A stretch of DNA of 64,000 nucleotides from assembly GCF_002201515.1 (NCBI RefSeq), contig NZ_CP021421.1:2542001-2606000 (forward strand). The letters run 5' to 3'. The stretch comes from Muribaculum intestinale. GTDB lineage: Bacteria; Bacteroidota; Bacteroidia; Bacteroidales; Muribaculaceae. Below are positions 54,177-61,943 of this stretch, in pieces. A program made the translations under genes and the position numbers. The notes under the pieces are model-generated. The model had not been told where the DNA came from and ran no database searches. It was given only the letters and a program-made list of their open reading frames with translations. Within the stretch, counting starts at the first letter, position 1; each line of letters opens with the position of its first letter.

Positions 54177-55961
54177 TTACTTGTTTCTATTCAAAAAAGC
54201 TGCTGCCAGTTCGAGGCTGTTCAGTGTCATGGCTGACGAGTCTTCGAGATTTTCAGCATCTTCATCATCCGATATTGAAATGAAGAATGTGATTTCTTCG
54301 GTGCCTTCTCCGAATATTCCCGAGCCTTTGACCTGCGCCATCGCTGATATCATTGCGCTGAAGAAAAAGGCTTCGCCCGGCAAAGTGGCGTGGTTTTCCC
54401 ACAGCGATTTGCTGAGCTTCACCAGTTCGCTGCCATGTCCGTCGGAATATCCCCATTCATCCGGATGCCATTTGCTCTCGTCATCGGGTTCTTCGTCTTC
54501 GCTTTGAAGGTACTCCAACGTGTTCACAGCGAGAAAAAGAGAGCAGCAATACCTGTCGGTGACCAAGGCGGCAGTGTATATGTGCTCATCATCTATGCGG
54601 CCAAGAATTTCGCGCAGGTCAGTTGTAACCGCATCTCTGATTTTTTCAGTCACTTCCTGCCAGAACGGGGCTACGGGAGTGGCCGGTTCTTCTTTTTTCC
54701 GCTCGCGGGCTTCAAAGTCGGGCGAGTTGATATAGTCGATATACTCTTTGGCTTCTTCCGAACCGAGTTTTACGGCATCCTCAAAATACTGGTATCCCAA
54801 CTCAATATCCGCCTCGGTGCCACGTCCGAAGGCATACGCCACGCCGAGTGCGGTGAGCACCTTGACGGTTATTGACTCCCATAGATTGTCGATGTCTTCC
54901 CCGGCTTCATGAAGATACTCGAATGCTACATCGTCGTCTTGAACTGTTCCCAGCCCCTCCTGATAGCATAAACCGAGGTAGGCGGCGGTCTGCGTCCGGG
55001 TGGTCTCGCTGCATTTCGGGTTTTGGTATGCCTTTTCAAACCATTCCACAGCCTTGGCGTAGTCCTGCTCCACATCACCGAAGCCTTCAAACAGATAATA
55101 TCCTACCTCAAATTGTCCTGCGGGATGTCCGCATTTGGCAGCCATTTCATAGAGTTGATATGCAAGGTCGATATTCTCATCCACTTCTTCACCGGCTTCG
55201 TAGATATGCCCGGCATTGTATGCTCCCTGAGGGTCGCCCCTGCGGGCAGCCTCCACATATCGCAACAGCCCACCGTATGAGTCGCCCTTCTCGGTGCGGA
55301 GATAATAGCCGTAGTTGTTGCAGATTACGGGTGAAATATCCGCCAGCATCAAGTAATATTTCTCATAAACATCCCGCGCAATCTCGCAGAGGCCGGATTT
55401 GCGTATGTCGCAGTAATTGCCCCATCCGGCACAAAGCCCGCAGTCGAAACTGCGCTCGTACCACACCTTTGCTATCGGCCAGGCCCATGCGTTATAGTCG
55501 CTTTCGTCTTTGAATTGCTTGGCATAGTCTGGCTCGACACGCAGATAGTCGCCCCAATAATACACGTTGCCGACCATGTAGCAACAGAAGGCGTCGCCAC
55601 GCTCTGCCTGACCGAGAATCTCCTCAAACGCTTCCTTAAACGAGGCGAACGGCATTGCACGTTCCACCGAAGGGGTGAGGTTTGCGCTTCGCGCAGCACA
55701 AAGAACGCCCGTGGCACTGCCCATCATCGCGCTCTTCTGCATCAGCTTCGATGCGTTTTCATCGTCAGCTTTGAAGCCTGCCTGCGGCCACACATACGAC
55801 TCACCCATGAAGCAGCGGGCTATGAATGCCAGCGCATCTGCATCGCCCTTTTGCGCCTCCAGTATAAGTATTGAGTATCCCCGGCGTATTTCATCGCGGT
55901 CAAAACTTGACCAAATCAGCTTGACTGCCGTTTTCACCTGCCTGCTATATTTACCTTTCAT
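54177..55961 (-). CDS. Sel1-repeat protein with C-terminal DUF4303-like domain
   Basis: The 594-residue product starts with helical repeats and has at least seven Sel1-type repeats between about 40 and 420 (GDADALAFIARCFMGESY, GDPQGAYNAGHIYEAGEEVD, GHPAGQFEVGYYLFEGFGDV). The last 165 residues (YTAALVTDRYCCSLFLAVNT, KWHPDEWGY, ITFFISISDDED) fit DUF4303, a domain often seen near SUFU and other immunity-type proteins of polymorphic toxin systems. Together with the DUF6194-Sel1 gene it suggests a pair of related adaptor fusions. Its start overlaps the stop of the next gene upstream by 11 bp. Confidence 0.8.
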   Translation of the reverse strand: MKGKYSRQVKTAVKLIWSSFDRDEIRRGYSILILEAQKGDADALAFIARCFMGESYVWPQAGFKADDENASKLMQKSAMMGSATGVLCAARSANLTPSVERAMPFASFKEAFEEILGQAERGDAFCCYMVGNVYYWGDYLRVEPDYAKQFKDESDYNAWAWPIAKVWYERSFDCGLCAGWGNYCDIRKSGLCEIARDVYEKYYLMLADISPVICNNYGYYLRTEKGDSYGGLLRYVEAARRGDPQGAYNAGHIYEAGEEVDENIDLAYQLYEMAAKCGHPAGQFEVGYYLFEGFGDVEQDYAKAVEWFEKAYQNPKCSETTRTQTAAYLGLCYQEGLGTVQDDDVAFEYLHEAGEDIDNLWESITVKVLTALGVAYAFGRGTEADIELGYQYFEDAVKLGSEEAKEYIDYINSPDFEARERKKEEPATPVAPFWQEVTEKIRDAVTTDLREILGRIDDEHIYTAALVTDRYCCSLFLAVNTLEYLQSEDEEPDDESKWHPDEWGYSDGHGSELVKLSKSLWENHATLPGEAFFFSAMISAMAQVKGSGIFGEGTEEITFFISISDDEDAENLEDSSAMTLNSLELAAAFLNRNK

Positions 55962-56739
55962 CTTTCTCTTCGTCTAAAAATCTGAATACCAGTCTTCCAA
56001 AATAATCGTTTACGTCAAACTCCTCCAAACAGCTCAGAGGATCGGGCAATCTCTCGCCATCAATCAGACTCCACAGCCAGTTCCGCAAGAGACCGACATC
56101 AAAAATAACACCTCTGTAACCAATAGGCACCGGCTCCGACCACCTTACATATTCAACTTTATATCCGGTGATCGGATCGGTATCATTGTCACGCCTGCTG
56201 ATGTTGATATACCCGCCATCGCCTTTAGTGAAATCATAAAGCATCCATAGCGATTTGCCCTCGATGATATCTTCCAAAGCACAGAACACATCCGCCATAT
56301 CAAAGTATCGGAAATCCTCGCCGTCAACACATAGTTTCGTCTCTGCCTTTTCTTGTTCGGGATGGATTTTCTGGCAGTGCCAGCCGGTCATATCAGGGAG
56401 CGATGCGGTGCGGAAGAAGTCACACATGATATCGGCGGCCATGTCGCAATCAACGTCCGACCGCCACATTCGCAGCATATACCCGTTGACCATAAAACAT
56501 ACCGCTATACTGCTATCCTTAAAGTAATCAATCGAGTATGCCTTTGCATAGCTGACCAACACCACCGGCACGCATTTTTCAAGGTATACGCATTCATTAT
56601 CCTCAATGTCGTCTATGGCATCAAGGATCTTTTCCTCGGTCACGTTTGATGTGCGTATATCCCCGTTCTTTGTGCCCAACACATATTGTGGCTTGCGGGC
56701 TTTAAGTCCAGAAAAGATGTCTCGTGTATCGTTGCTCAT
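55951..56739 (-). CDS. protein of unknown function
   Basis: No family is recognised. The 262-residue product (from ATG 56739, MSNDTRDIFSGLKARKPQY) is acidic, rich in aromatic residues, and has no signal or membrane segment. Its C-terminal part (PIGYRGVIFDVGLLRNWLWSL) may be a small alpha/beta domain. The stop overlaps the start of the Sel1-DUF4303 gene by 11 bp, so translation of the two is coupled; it is the first gene of that operon segment. Position beside Sel1/DUF4303 would fit an immunity-type or partner protein; that is inference. Confidence 0.7.
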   Translation of the reverse strand: MSNDTRDIFSGLKARKPQYVLGTKNGDIRTSNVTEEKILDAIDDIEDNECVYLEKCVPVVLVSYAKAYSIDYFKDSSIAVCFMVNGYMLRMWRSDVDCDMAADIMCDFFRTASLPDMTGWHCQKIHPEQEKAETKLCVDGEDFRYFDMADVFCALEDIIEGKSLWMLYDFTKGDGGYINISRRDNDTDPITGYKVEYVRWSEPVPIGYRGVIFDVGLLRNWLWSLIDGERLPDPLSCLEEFDVNDYFGRLVFRFLDEEKDER

Positions 56740-56803
56740 TTTCAATTAACGGTTTTTATGTTCAGCGGTCAGTTTGCCGCTCTCGATTGATATGTAGGGC
56801 ATT

Positions 56804-57118
56804 TTACTGTTTCTTTGATTTAGGGAACGGGAGATATTCCCAAATGGTTTCAATTACTTTAAGCGACTTGGGCGCATCTTCCAAGTCAAGAATATAGGCT
56901 TCCTTTGCTCCAGTATATGGGCAGCCGCACTTGGCATCTGCCATCAAGCCGGCAATGCAGGGTAATTTCTTTACATAAGCGATGTTGTCGCAGGCTGTGA
57001 TTACGCATTTTTCATTGACGTAGACGATGTAATCACCCATCATCTTGCGACTGTGTATCTCGCCTAATGGTGCAAGCATATCGCAGATGTATTCAATAAA
57101 TTCAGAGGTACACGCCAC
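56804..57118 (-). CDS. TfoX/Sxy family N-terminal domain protein
   Basis: The 104-residue region from VACTSEFIEYICDML onward matches the TfoX N-terminal domain (IHSRKMMGDYIVYVNEKCV, YVKKLPCIAGLMADAKCGCP). In gamma-proteobacteria TfoX regulates competence; single-domain forms in Bacteroidales have no known role. The start is uncertain: the GTG at 57118 fits the family, but the frame is open further upstream to a GTG at 57151 inside the adjoining MITE end, which would add MTFIIKQALNQ from the element. The MITE fragment probably replaced the original start region. Confidence 0.8.
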   Translation of the reverse strand: MACTSEFIEYICDMLAPLGEIHSRKMMGDYIVYVNEKCVITACDNIAYVKKLPCIAGLMADAKCGCPYTGAKEAYILDLEDAPKSLKVIETIWEYLPFPKSKKQ

Positions 57119-57126
57119 TTGATTTA

Positions 57127-57213
57127 GAGCTTGTTTAATAATAAATGTCACCGTCAGGGCGGTCAGTCGGCGAGCAGATTTTCGCGTGTGATGAGGGAGT
57201 TATGGGGTTCCAT
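57127..57213. mobile_element. MITE family B, truncated copy 3 (about 87 bp)
   Basis: The left end GAGCTTGTTTAATAATAAAT and the first 87 bp are kept up to TTATGGGGTTCCAT inside the hairpin module. The right part is gone and the sequence passes straight into a VOC gene fragment. TTA precedes the left end (57124-57126). Confidence 0.8.
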
Positions 57214-57390
57214 TACAAATGCTTTGCGAGGAAACAATATTAGCCACATATTGCCAAGTTGCATCCTTACATCAGGGCCTTCACCGTTCCAATCGGTTTC
57301 AAACCCCATTATGTCACGATAAAATGCCACCATACGGGTATTGTCGGTTGTAAACAGTCCGGCGGTATTGAAATTAAATTTAGTTGTCAT
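57214..57390 (-). pseudogene. VOC family (glyoxalase-like) protein, 5' fragment
   Basis: The first 58 residues (MTTKFNFNTAGLFTTDNTRM, FYRDIMGFETDWNGEGP, LILFPRKAFV) are the start of a VOC domain of the PhnB/glyoxalase type. After Val the frame enters the antisense of the MITE fragment and stops at 57163. A complete protein would have about 125-130 residues, so the second half has been lost together with the right part of the MITE, probably by one deletion. The fragment starts 2 bp after the stop of the DUF3828-like gene. Confidence 0.8.
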
Positions 57391-57392
57391 TG

Positions 57393-57872
57393 CTATATGC
57401 GCTGATAGTCATCAATTTTACCGTTAGTGATTTTGATTCGGGTTTTGCCCGTCCATCCCATATCGGAATAAGAGACTATGTACCAACCATCTCTGCCAAG
57501 CTCAATGTCGCATATTTTTGAAGAGCCATCTGTATCGGGGTTAGAATCCTGCATCTCGGTTCTCAATGCATAAAAGGCATAGCAAGAGCCATCCTCGCAG
57601 TCAAACTCATAGTCCTCCTGCAACTTTTTAAGTGCGTTATCTGAAAAGTATTTTTCAGGTTTTTCATCACTTTGGGAATCTATTGCAAATACGAATTTTT
57701 CATATACTGTGTTTATAAGGCTTATGTTTTCAGTGCTTTCATCACTAACTTCTTCATTAGCGATGGAACTCTGCTCAATGATTGTCTCTTTAATATTTTT
57801 GTCTGGGGAAACTCTGCATGACGCAAGTACTGCAAGAACAAGAGCATAGAAAGTATATTTCAGAACTTTCAT
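57393..57872 (-). CDS. small lipoprotein, DUF3828-like
   Basis: The 159-residue product has a lipoprotein signal with lipobox LASC near residue 19. The mature part (NTVYEKFVFAIDSQSDEKPE, YFSDNALKKLQEDYE, WYIVSYSDMGWTGKTRIKI) fits the DUF3828 type of small periplasmic or surface proteins with unknown role. The fold is probably related to NTF2. It lies between the YciI-like gene (13 bp) and the VOC fragment (2 bp). Confidence 0.75.
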   Translation of the reverse strand: MKVLKYTFYALVLAVLASCRVSPDKNIKETIIEQSSIANEEVSDESTENISLINTVYEKFVFAIDSQSDEKPEKYFSDNALKKLQEDYEFDCEDGSCYAFYALRTEMQDSNPDTDGSSKICDIELGRDGWYIVSYSDMGWTGKTRIKITNGKIDDYQRI

Positions 57873-57885
57873 GTTGTCGGTGAGT

Positions 57886-58194
57886 TTATTGTTGGACAGG
57901 TTTTTGAATTAACAGACTGGAGAGACTCGGTTCACAGAACATTGTCGGAGTAAACTCCACAATCTGATAGTCAGCGATTCCGTTGATATTGAACGGATAT
58001 TGCGAGATGATAGTATCAACTTCAGCACGGTTATTAGCCTTCATCATTATCACTCCTCCAATACGAGGACTTCGAGGGCCGGATGTGATGAAATCGCCGG
58101 CTGCATAGTGTTTGGCAAGATATTCACGATGCGCGGTGAGAAACTTATCAACCTTGCTCAACGGCTTTCTATATGTAAGTATTGCGATAAACAT
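57886..58194 (-). CDS. YciI-like protein
   Basis: From the ATG of MFIAILTYRKPLSKVD (58194) the product has 102 residues; an upstream in-frame start is less likely because MFIAIL opens the YCII fold directly. HREYLAKHYAAGDFITSGP and DQYPFNINGIADY-like segments (IISQYPFNINGIADYQIVEF) match the YciI family, a small dimeric ferredoxin-like fold, enzymatic in some members through a His/Asp pair. It stands between the DJ-1-like gene (82 bp) and the lipoprotein gene (13 bp). Confidence 0.85.
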   Translation of the reverse strand: MFIAILTYRKPLSKVDKFLTAHREYLAKHYAAGDFITSGPRSPRIGGVIMMKANNRAEVDTIISQYPFNINGIADYQIVEFTPTMFCEPSLSSLLIQKPVQQ

Positions 58195-58276
58195 AATGAT
58201 ATGATTAATTGAGAGGATAGTTTTCTTGAAAAGGCACTCTTTTCCGGCTCCGGACAACCTATGACAATGGCCCTCT

Positions 58277-58888
58277 TCATTCGATTGAGAAAAGGTTGCA
58301 GAAGCCCTGCTTGTTGAACTGATAGTACATTTCTATTCGTTCCGGTGTATCGTTTTCGAGTAACGTAAGTAACTCTTTTGCAAATTCAAGGGTTGCAGAA
58401 CCGTTGGCGGTAACGATGTTTCCATCGCTTACGGCTTGTGCGTGGATATACCCCTCAGGGTTAGTGTAATTCTCTCCACCCCACAGCTTCAACTGGTCAA
58501 GCCCATTGCCGGTATGTTTCACCGCATTGAGGAAACCGTGCTTTGCCATAAACGAAGCTGCATTGCATATTGCGCCGACAACCTTCCCTCTTTCCACAGC
58601 TTTTTTGACAATTGGCACAACCCGTTCAGCAACAGGTGTACTCCACCCGAAACCACCAATCAGCACCAGCGCAGCATAATCATCGGGCATCGTATCAAAC
58701 GAATAATCCGGCATTGTGCGAAACCCACCGATTGATTTCACCGGCTCCAATGTCGGGGCGACCACCTTATTGATATATTTCGGATTTTCCTTCATCGCAT
58801 ATTCATCGGAGGCGATAGCCTGCGAAAGAAACACCGTCTCATGCGCCGCATAGTCCGGCAGGAGTATATATAAAATTTCGTTACTCAT
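58277..58888 (-). CDS. DJ-1/PfpI family protein
   Basis: The 203-residue product has the nucleophile elbow AICNAASFMAKHG with Cys108, the Gly-rich strand LVLIGGFGWSTP, and a C-terminal NIVTANGSATLEFAKELLTL block. These are typical of the DJ-1/PfpI superfamily (deglycase, amidase or chaperone activities reported in relatives). The usual early Glu that pairs with the Cys may be Glu17, not certain. It is cytoplasmic and lies 6 bp after the zinc ribbon gene, so it is part of the same operon. Confidence 0.88.
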   Translation of the reverse strand: MSNEILYILLPDYAAHETVFLSQAIASDEYAMKENPKYINKVVAPTLEPVKSIGGFRTMPDYSFDTMPDDYAALVLIGGFGWSTPVAERVVPIVKKAVERGKVVGAICNAASFMAKHGFLNAVKHTGNGLDQLKLWGGENYTNPEGYIHAQAVSDGNIVTANGSATLEFAKELLTLLENDTPERIEMYYQFNKQGFCNLFSIE

Positions 58889-58894
58889 AATTGT

Positions 58895-59167
58895 CTATTG
58901 CTTTTTCCAGCGTTTGAGATGTGGGAAAAACTGACGCATCTGCTCCTTCATCTGTTCAACCGTGAGATTTTGACCTGAGTTTCTGTTTATCTCATCGGTA
59001 AACTGAGCGCAGTGATCAATCATCTGCTCCATTGTTATATCCTGAGTGAACTTGCCGTCCTTGTAGCAGTAGATGCAATAATCCTCGTTTGGTGTGCCAT
59101 TGGCATTCGTGCCGAGTACTTCATTTGTAAGCGGCATTCCGCAGCTCTGACAGAATTTCATTTCCAT
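58895..59167 (-). CDS. putative zinc ribbon protein
   Basis: The 90-residue product starts MEMKFCQSCGMPLTNE, then has YCIYCYKDGKF, giving CxxC...CxxC for one zinc ion in the first 35 residues. The remainder is helical (ITMEQMIDHCAQFTDEINR and a terminal MRQFFPHLKRWKKQ). This is the family annotated putative zinc ribbon domain, common beside YciI, DJ-1 and VOC genes. Role unknown. It is the first gene of the minus-strand run; no clear promoter box was found upstream. Confidence 0.88.
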   Translation of the reverse strand: MEMKFCQSCGMPLTNEVLGTNANGTPNEDYCIYCYKDGKFTQDITMEQMIDHCAQFTDEINRNSGQNLTVEQMKEQMRQFFPHLKRWKKQ

Positions 59168-59517
59168 TGTAGTATTTCTTTTTGCTCAGTAGTCCAATAG
59201 AGCAGATTTCTAAATGCAGAAGCACGGACTATCAATGCAACATAATAAGTCGAAGGTCGTAAGCTATTGCGAAGCGCTTGCCCGGCAAGAAACTTAAATG
59301 CATGGAATATAGTAGCCCACTCTATGTGTGGTGAATCAATCTGTTATCCTTGTGCAGTGTCTTGAATTTTCTGTGTTCTCGACTTAAAAGAGTGCATAAT
59401 GCTTCTTATTGCAAAATGTCGTGGACAGACTATGCCTGTCTAAATGCAAATTTGGCGAAAAATATTTGAATAATAGGGGTTAACTCGCTTTTTTTCTCAA
59501 GCACATCTCTTTTCATC
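59168..59517. other. intergenic region without recognised gene
   Basis: About 350 bp between the zinc ribbon gene and a MITE remnant. I find no coding frame with character, no tRNA and no strong hairpin. Confidence 0.5.
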
Positions 59518-59570
59518 GATATGATACGGATTTTGAGAAAGATTGTCAGATGGATTTTTGTTGTGTGATA
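59518..59570 (-). repeat. decayed family A MITE fragment, inverted
   Basis: The sequence ATATGATACGGATTTTGAGA, then AGATTGTCAGATGGATTTTT, matches the inverse of the right third of family A with several changes. Neither terminus is intact. Confidence 0.65.
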
Positions 59571-59627
59571 GATAGCTTAATAGGATTATTTAACTTTTGT
59601 GTGCCGGATTCTCGCCCATGTCGCGAC

Positions 59628-59635
59628 TAATTTTG
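59628..59635 (+). promoter_or_regulatory. -7 box (TAATTTTG) upstream of a MITE and a small-protein operon
   Basis: TAATTTTG would start transcription near 59642. The family B MITE at 59674 sits in the resulting leader, and the first small gene follows it at 60037. Without the MITE and one TAA copy the leader would be about 45 nt. Confidence 0.6.
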
Positions 59636-59673
59636 CAGATGAAAGCCGCAGTGGTTATCCTCGTAACATCTAA

Positions 59674-60020
59674 GAGCTTGTTTAATAATAAATGTTACCG
59701 TCAGGGCGGTCAGTCGGCGAGCAGATTTTCGCTTGTGATGAGGGAGTTATGGGGCTCCATAACGACCGAAGAGCGGGTGGAAAGATGCCGGCGAATGACC
59801 GACTGGAGGTAATTTGTTCCATATTGTTAATATATTTTTACGTTTGCTTTAAAGCAGGCAAGAGATTGAATGGTTATAAAGCTACCTTTTGTCTCGTATA
59901 TCTTGGCCGCTTTTCGCCATGACCCTCAGTCATGTACATAAAGTACACTCCTTCGGCACATGTCGAAAATCGACTCAAGCTATACGACCCTGGCGGCAAC
60001 ATTTATTATTAAACAAGCTC
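59674..60020. mobile_element. MITE family B, copy 4 (347 bp)
   Basis: Full-length element with TAA duplications at 59671-59673 and 60021-60023 and both internal hairpin modules. It is closely similar to copy 1 at 19746. It lies between a -7 box and a three-gene operon of small proteins. Confidence 0.88.
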
Positions 60021-60036
60021 TAAATTTTTGACCAAT

Positions 60037-60114
60037 ATGTCATTCATCATTATTATTCTATGTGCATTCGCTTGGCTCGGCCAGGCCCTCAAAGACGGCG
60101 CTGATATCAATTAA
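60037..60114 (+). CDS. 25-residue membrane peptide
   Basis: ATG 60037 opens MSFIIIILCAFAWLGQALKD, ending GADIN and TAA. It is one short hydrophobic helix followed by a polar tail, as in small single-pass membrane peptides. Its start, MSF, resembles that of the third gene of this group. It is too short for homology to be judged; support comes from its position after a -7 box (with a MITE in between) and before another small hydrophobic gene 35 bp downstream. Confidence 0.45.
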   Translation: MSFIIIILCAFAWLGQALKDGADIN

Positions 60115-60149
60115 TAACCATAAATAATAACCATAAATCAAATACTCAT

Positions 60150-60302
60150 ATGGTTGGAATAATACTTTGGGCGATACTGATACTCATTATTGTTACATGT
60201 GCTTGTCCCGGCTTTTGGACCGCGTTAATCACTATTTCGGCGTGTGTGCTGGGTGTGTTTGGCCTGGTCGCGTGGATAGGTAATATAGTGAAAAAACGCT
60301 GA
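60150..60302 (+). CDS. 50-residue double-hydrophobic membrane protein
   Basis: The product MVGIILWAILILIIVTCACP continues with a second hydrophobic stretch (about residues 22-44) and ends GNIVKKR, so two membrane helices with a positive C-terminus are expected. No family is recognised. It lies 35 bp after the 25-residue peptide gene and 27 bp before the third gene of the group. A short remnant of a family A MITE end begins at its stop codon. Confidence 0.55.
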   Translation: MVGIILWAILILIIVTCACPGFWTALITISACVLGVFGLVAWIGNIVKKR

Positions 60303-60316
60303 ATTTAAACAATCTC
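60303..60316. repeat. possible family A MITE end remnant
   Basis: ATTTAAACAATCTC differs by one or two bases from the family A right end and is followed by TAA. Only this end is present. Confidence 0.4.
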
Positions 60317-60329
60317 TAAATAGTCTGCT

Positions 60330-60776
60330 ATGTCATTCTGGAACTTTCTTGGCGAGGTCGCCATGTTCAATATGATTTGCAATCTGTTTTCGGGCAAATC
60401 TAAACCAGGTGAGACAAGCTCATGTCAGTCTCGACATGGCTACATATACGATGCGGAGTACGAAGCACGTGTTGGTGAGCTGGAACATGAAATTAGGGAA
60501 TCTAAGAAACGGATTACTGAATATCAAGGGATTATTGACAATAGTCCATCCTTTGACATCGATGATTGCGATATTGATGAATTGCAGGACCGCATAGATG
60601 AGCTTGAAAGTCGTCTTGATGACTGTGATGTGATGTCGGATTGTTACGATTATATCCAGGATGAGATGGATATACTTCAGGATCGTCTTGATGCAATGCA
60701 GGAATTGGATGATATGTATGATGATATTCCCCTTTATAATGACTATGATGACATTGACCGTGACGATGACTGGTAA
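60330..60776 (+). CDS. acidic coiled-coil protein with short hydrophobic N-terminus, function unknown
   Basis: The 148-residue product starts MSFWNFLGEVAMFNMICNLF, a short amphipathic or hydrophobic segment, followed by a coiled coil (about 48-125, AEYEARVGELEHEIRESKKR and DELQDRIDELESRLDDCD). A very acidic tail ends DDIDRDDDW. No family is recognised. It is the last and largest gene of the small-protein group, and convergent with the WYL regulator gene whose stop lies 20 bp away. A scaffold or peripheral membrane role with the two preceding membrane peptides is a guess. Confidence 0.65.
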   Translation: MSFWNFLGEVAMFNMICNLFSGKSKPGETSSCQSRHGYIYDAEYEARVGELEHEIRESKKRITEYQGIIDNSPSFDIDDCDIDELQDRIDELESRLDDCDVMSDCYDYIQDEMDILQDRLDAMQELDDMYDDIPLYNDYDDIDRDDDW

Positions 60777-60796
60777 AATAGCCGGCCCTTATGTCA

Positions 60797-61849
60797 TTAC
60801 TTCTCGGGCGAATCAGGACAATGATTGTGGCCGATATAGCGGGCAGCGGCTTTGGCGACACTTTCAGCAACTTTCGCACGGAATTCGGGAGGTGCGATGA
60901 CTTCGATATGGCCTCCATATCCGAGGATTAGGCGTTCAAGTTCGTTGTTTAGTACTACCTTGAGCGACAGCTGTATGCTGCCGTCACGGAATCGCTGCTC
61001 TACTTTCTGTGATTTGTGAAACGGCTTTGATTCGACATACGGAGCCTGCTGGCGGTCGATTCGGACAACCACGCGCCGGGCTTTGTCTTTAATCCCCTTT
61101 GTCACCCCGATTGTATCGTCGAAGAAGTGTTCCGGGTCAAAATCAACACATTTCTTGAATGTATGCACATTGTCAATTTCCACCGAGTGTATGCGGTCGA
61201 GAGCAAAGATATTGACTTGAGGTGCCTTGTTTGTGGCTTTTTCTCCAATCAGAAACCATCGGTTGCGATACTCCTTCAATAAATATGGATACACCACCAA
61301 TGCCTCCGGCTGTCGTGCCTTGAACGACTGATATTCAATGACGATAGTCTGCTGCTTCCTCACAGCATCATATATCGCTCCTATGAATTGTGCGCCTCTG
61401 TAATCGGCTACATGTTCCATATCCATCGCAGGCGTTGCCGTTCCCGTATGCCTTGAAATCTGTTCGTTGAGTTTACTGATAGTATCGATAGATGATGCCA
61501 GCTGAGGGAAACCCTGGAGCTGCCGAAGAATATCAAGTGCAGAATTGAGAGCATAAAGCCCCTCGTCGTTGAGCGGGAGGTGTGTGATGCTGAAATCCGG
61601 GTCTTCATATTCATAGTATTTATTGTCGCGGACTACAATCGGGGCATTGTAGCCCAGACGGTCGCTACGCATCAGGGCAAGGTCATTTTGAAATGTACGG
61701 CGACTTATGGGGTTGCTGCGTCCCTCAAACTCTGCAAGCGCATCCGTGCATGCGTCAATCAGGTCGTTGATAGTCCAGCGCCTGTAGCGGTTCTGAAGGC
61801 AGCGGTCGATGGTCGAAATTCTTATCAGGGTGGCGCGATTGAGGGGCAT
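60797..61849 (-). CDS. WYL-domain transcription regulator
   Basis: From MPLNRATLIRISTIDRCL (61849) the product has 350 residues. The N-terminal winged helix (about 8-75: WTINDLIDACTDALAEFEG and ISRRTFQNDLALMRS) binds DNA, and the WYL domain lies at about 165-250 with YPYLLKEYRNRWFLIGEK. A C-terminal WCX-like domain follows to about 340. WYL regulators often control phage-defence or DNA-damage genes and can sense nucleic acids. The start is set by the -7 box 17 bp upstream. It is divergent from the rtcB remnant, the arrangement of a regulator next to an RNA-repair gene. Confidence 0.92.
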   Translation of the reverse strand: MPLNRATLIRISTIDRCLQNRYRRWTINDLIDACTDALAEFEGRSNPISRRTFQNDLALMRSDRLGYNAPIVVRDNKYYEYEDPDFSITHLPLNDEGLYALNSALDILRQLQGFPQLASSIDTISKLNEQISRHTGTATPAMDMEHVADYRGAQFIGAIYDAVRKQQTIVIEYQSFKARQPEALVVYPYLLKEYRNRWFLIGEKATNKAPQVNIFALDRIHSVEIDNVHTFKKCVDFDPEHFFDDTIGVTKGIKDKARRVVVRIDRQQAPYVESKPFHKSQKVEQRFRDGSIQLSLKVVLNNELERLILGYGGHIEVIAPPEFRAKVAESVAKAAARYIGHNHCPDSPEK

Positions 61850-61865
61850 GGCAATGAAATTTTTG

Positions 61866-61873
61866 CAAAAATA
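61866..61873 (-). promoter_or_regulatory. -7 box of the WYL regulator (TATTTTTG)
   Basis: Minus-strand TATTTTTG lies 17 bp upstream of the chosen start at 61849, which excludes the longer frame starting at 61939. Confidence 0.6.
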
Positions 61874-61943
61874 ACAACATTTTTGGTAGTGCGCAAGCCA
61901 ATTGCGCACTCGCTTCGTTATTTTGCGGAATAAATTCAACTAT

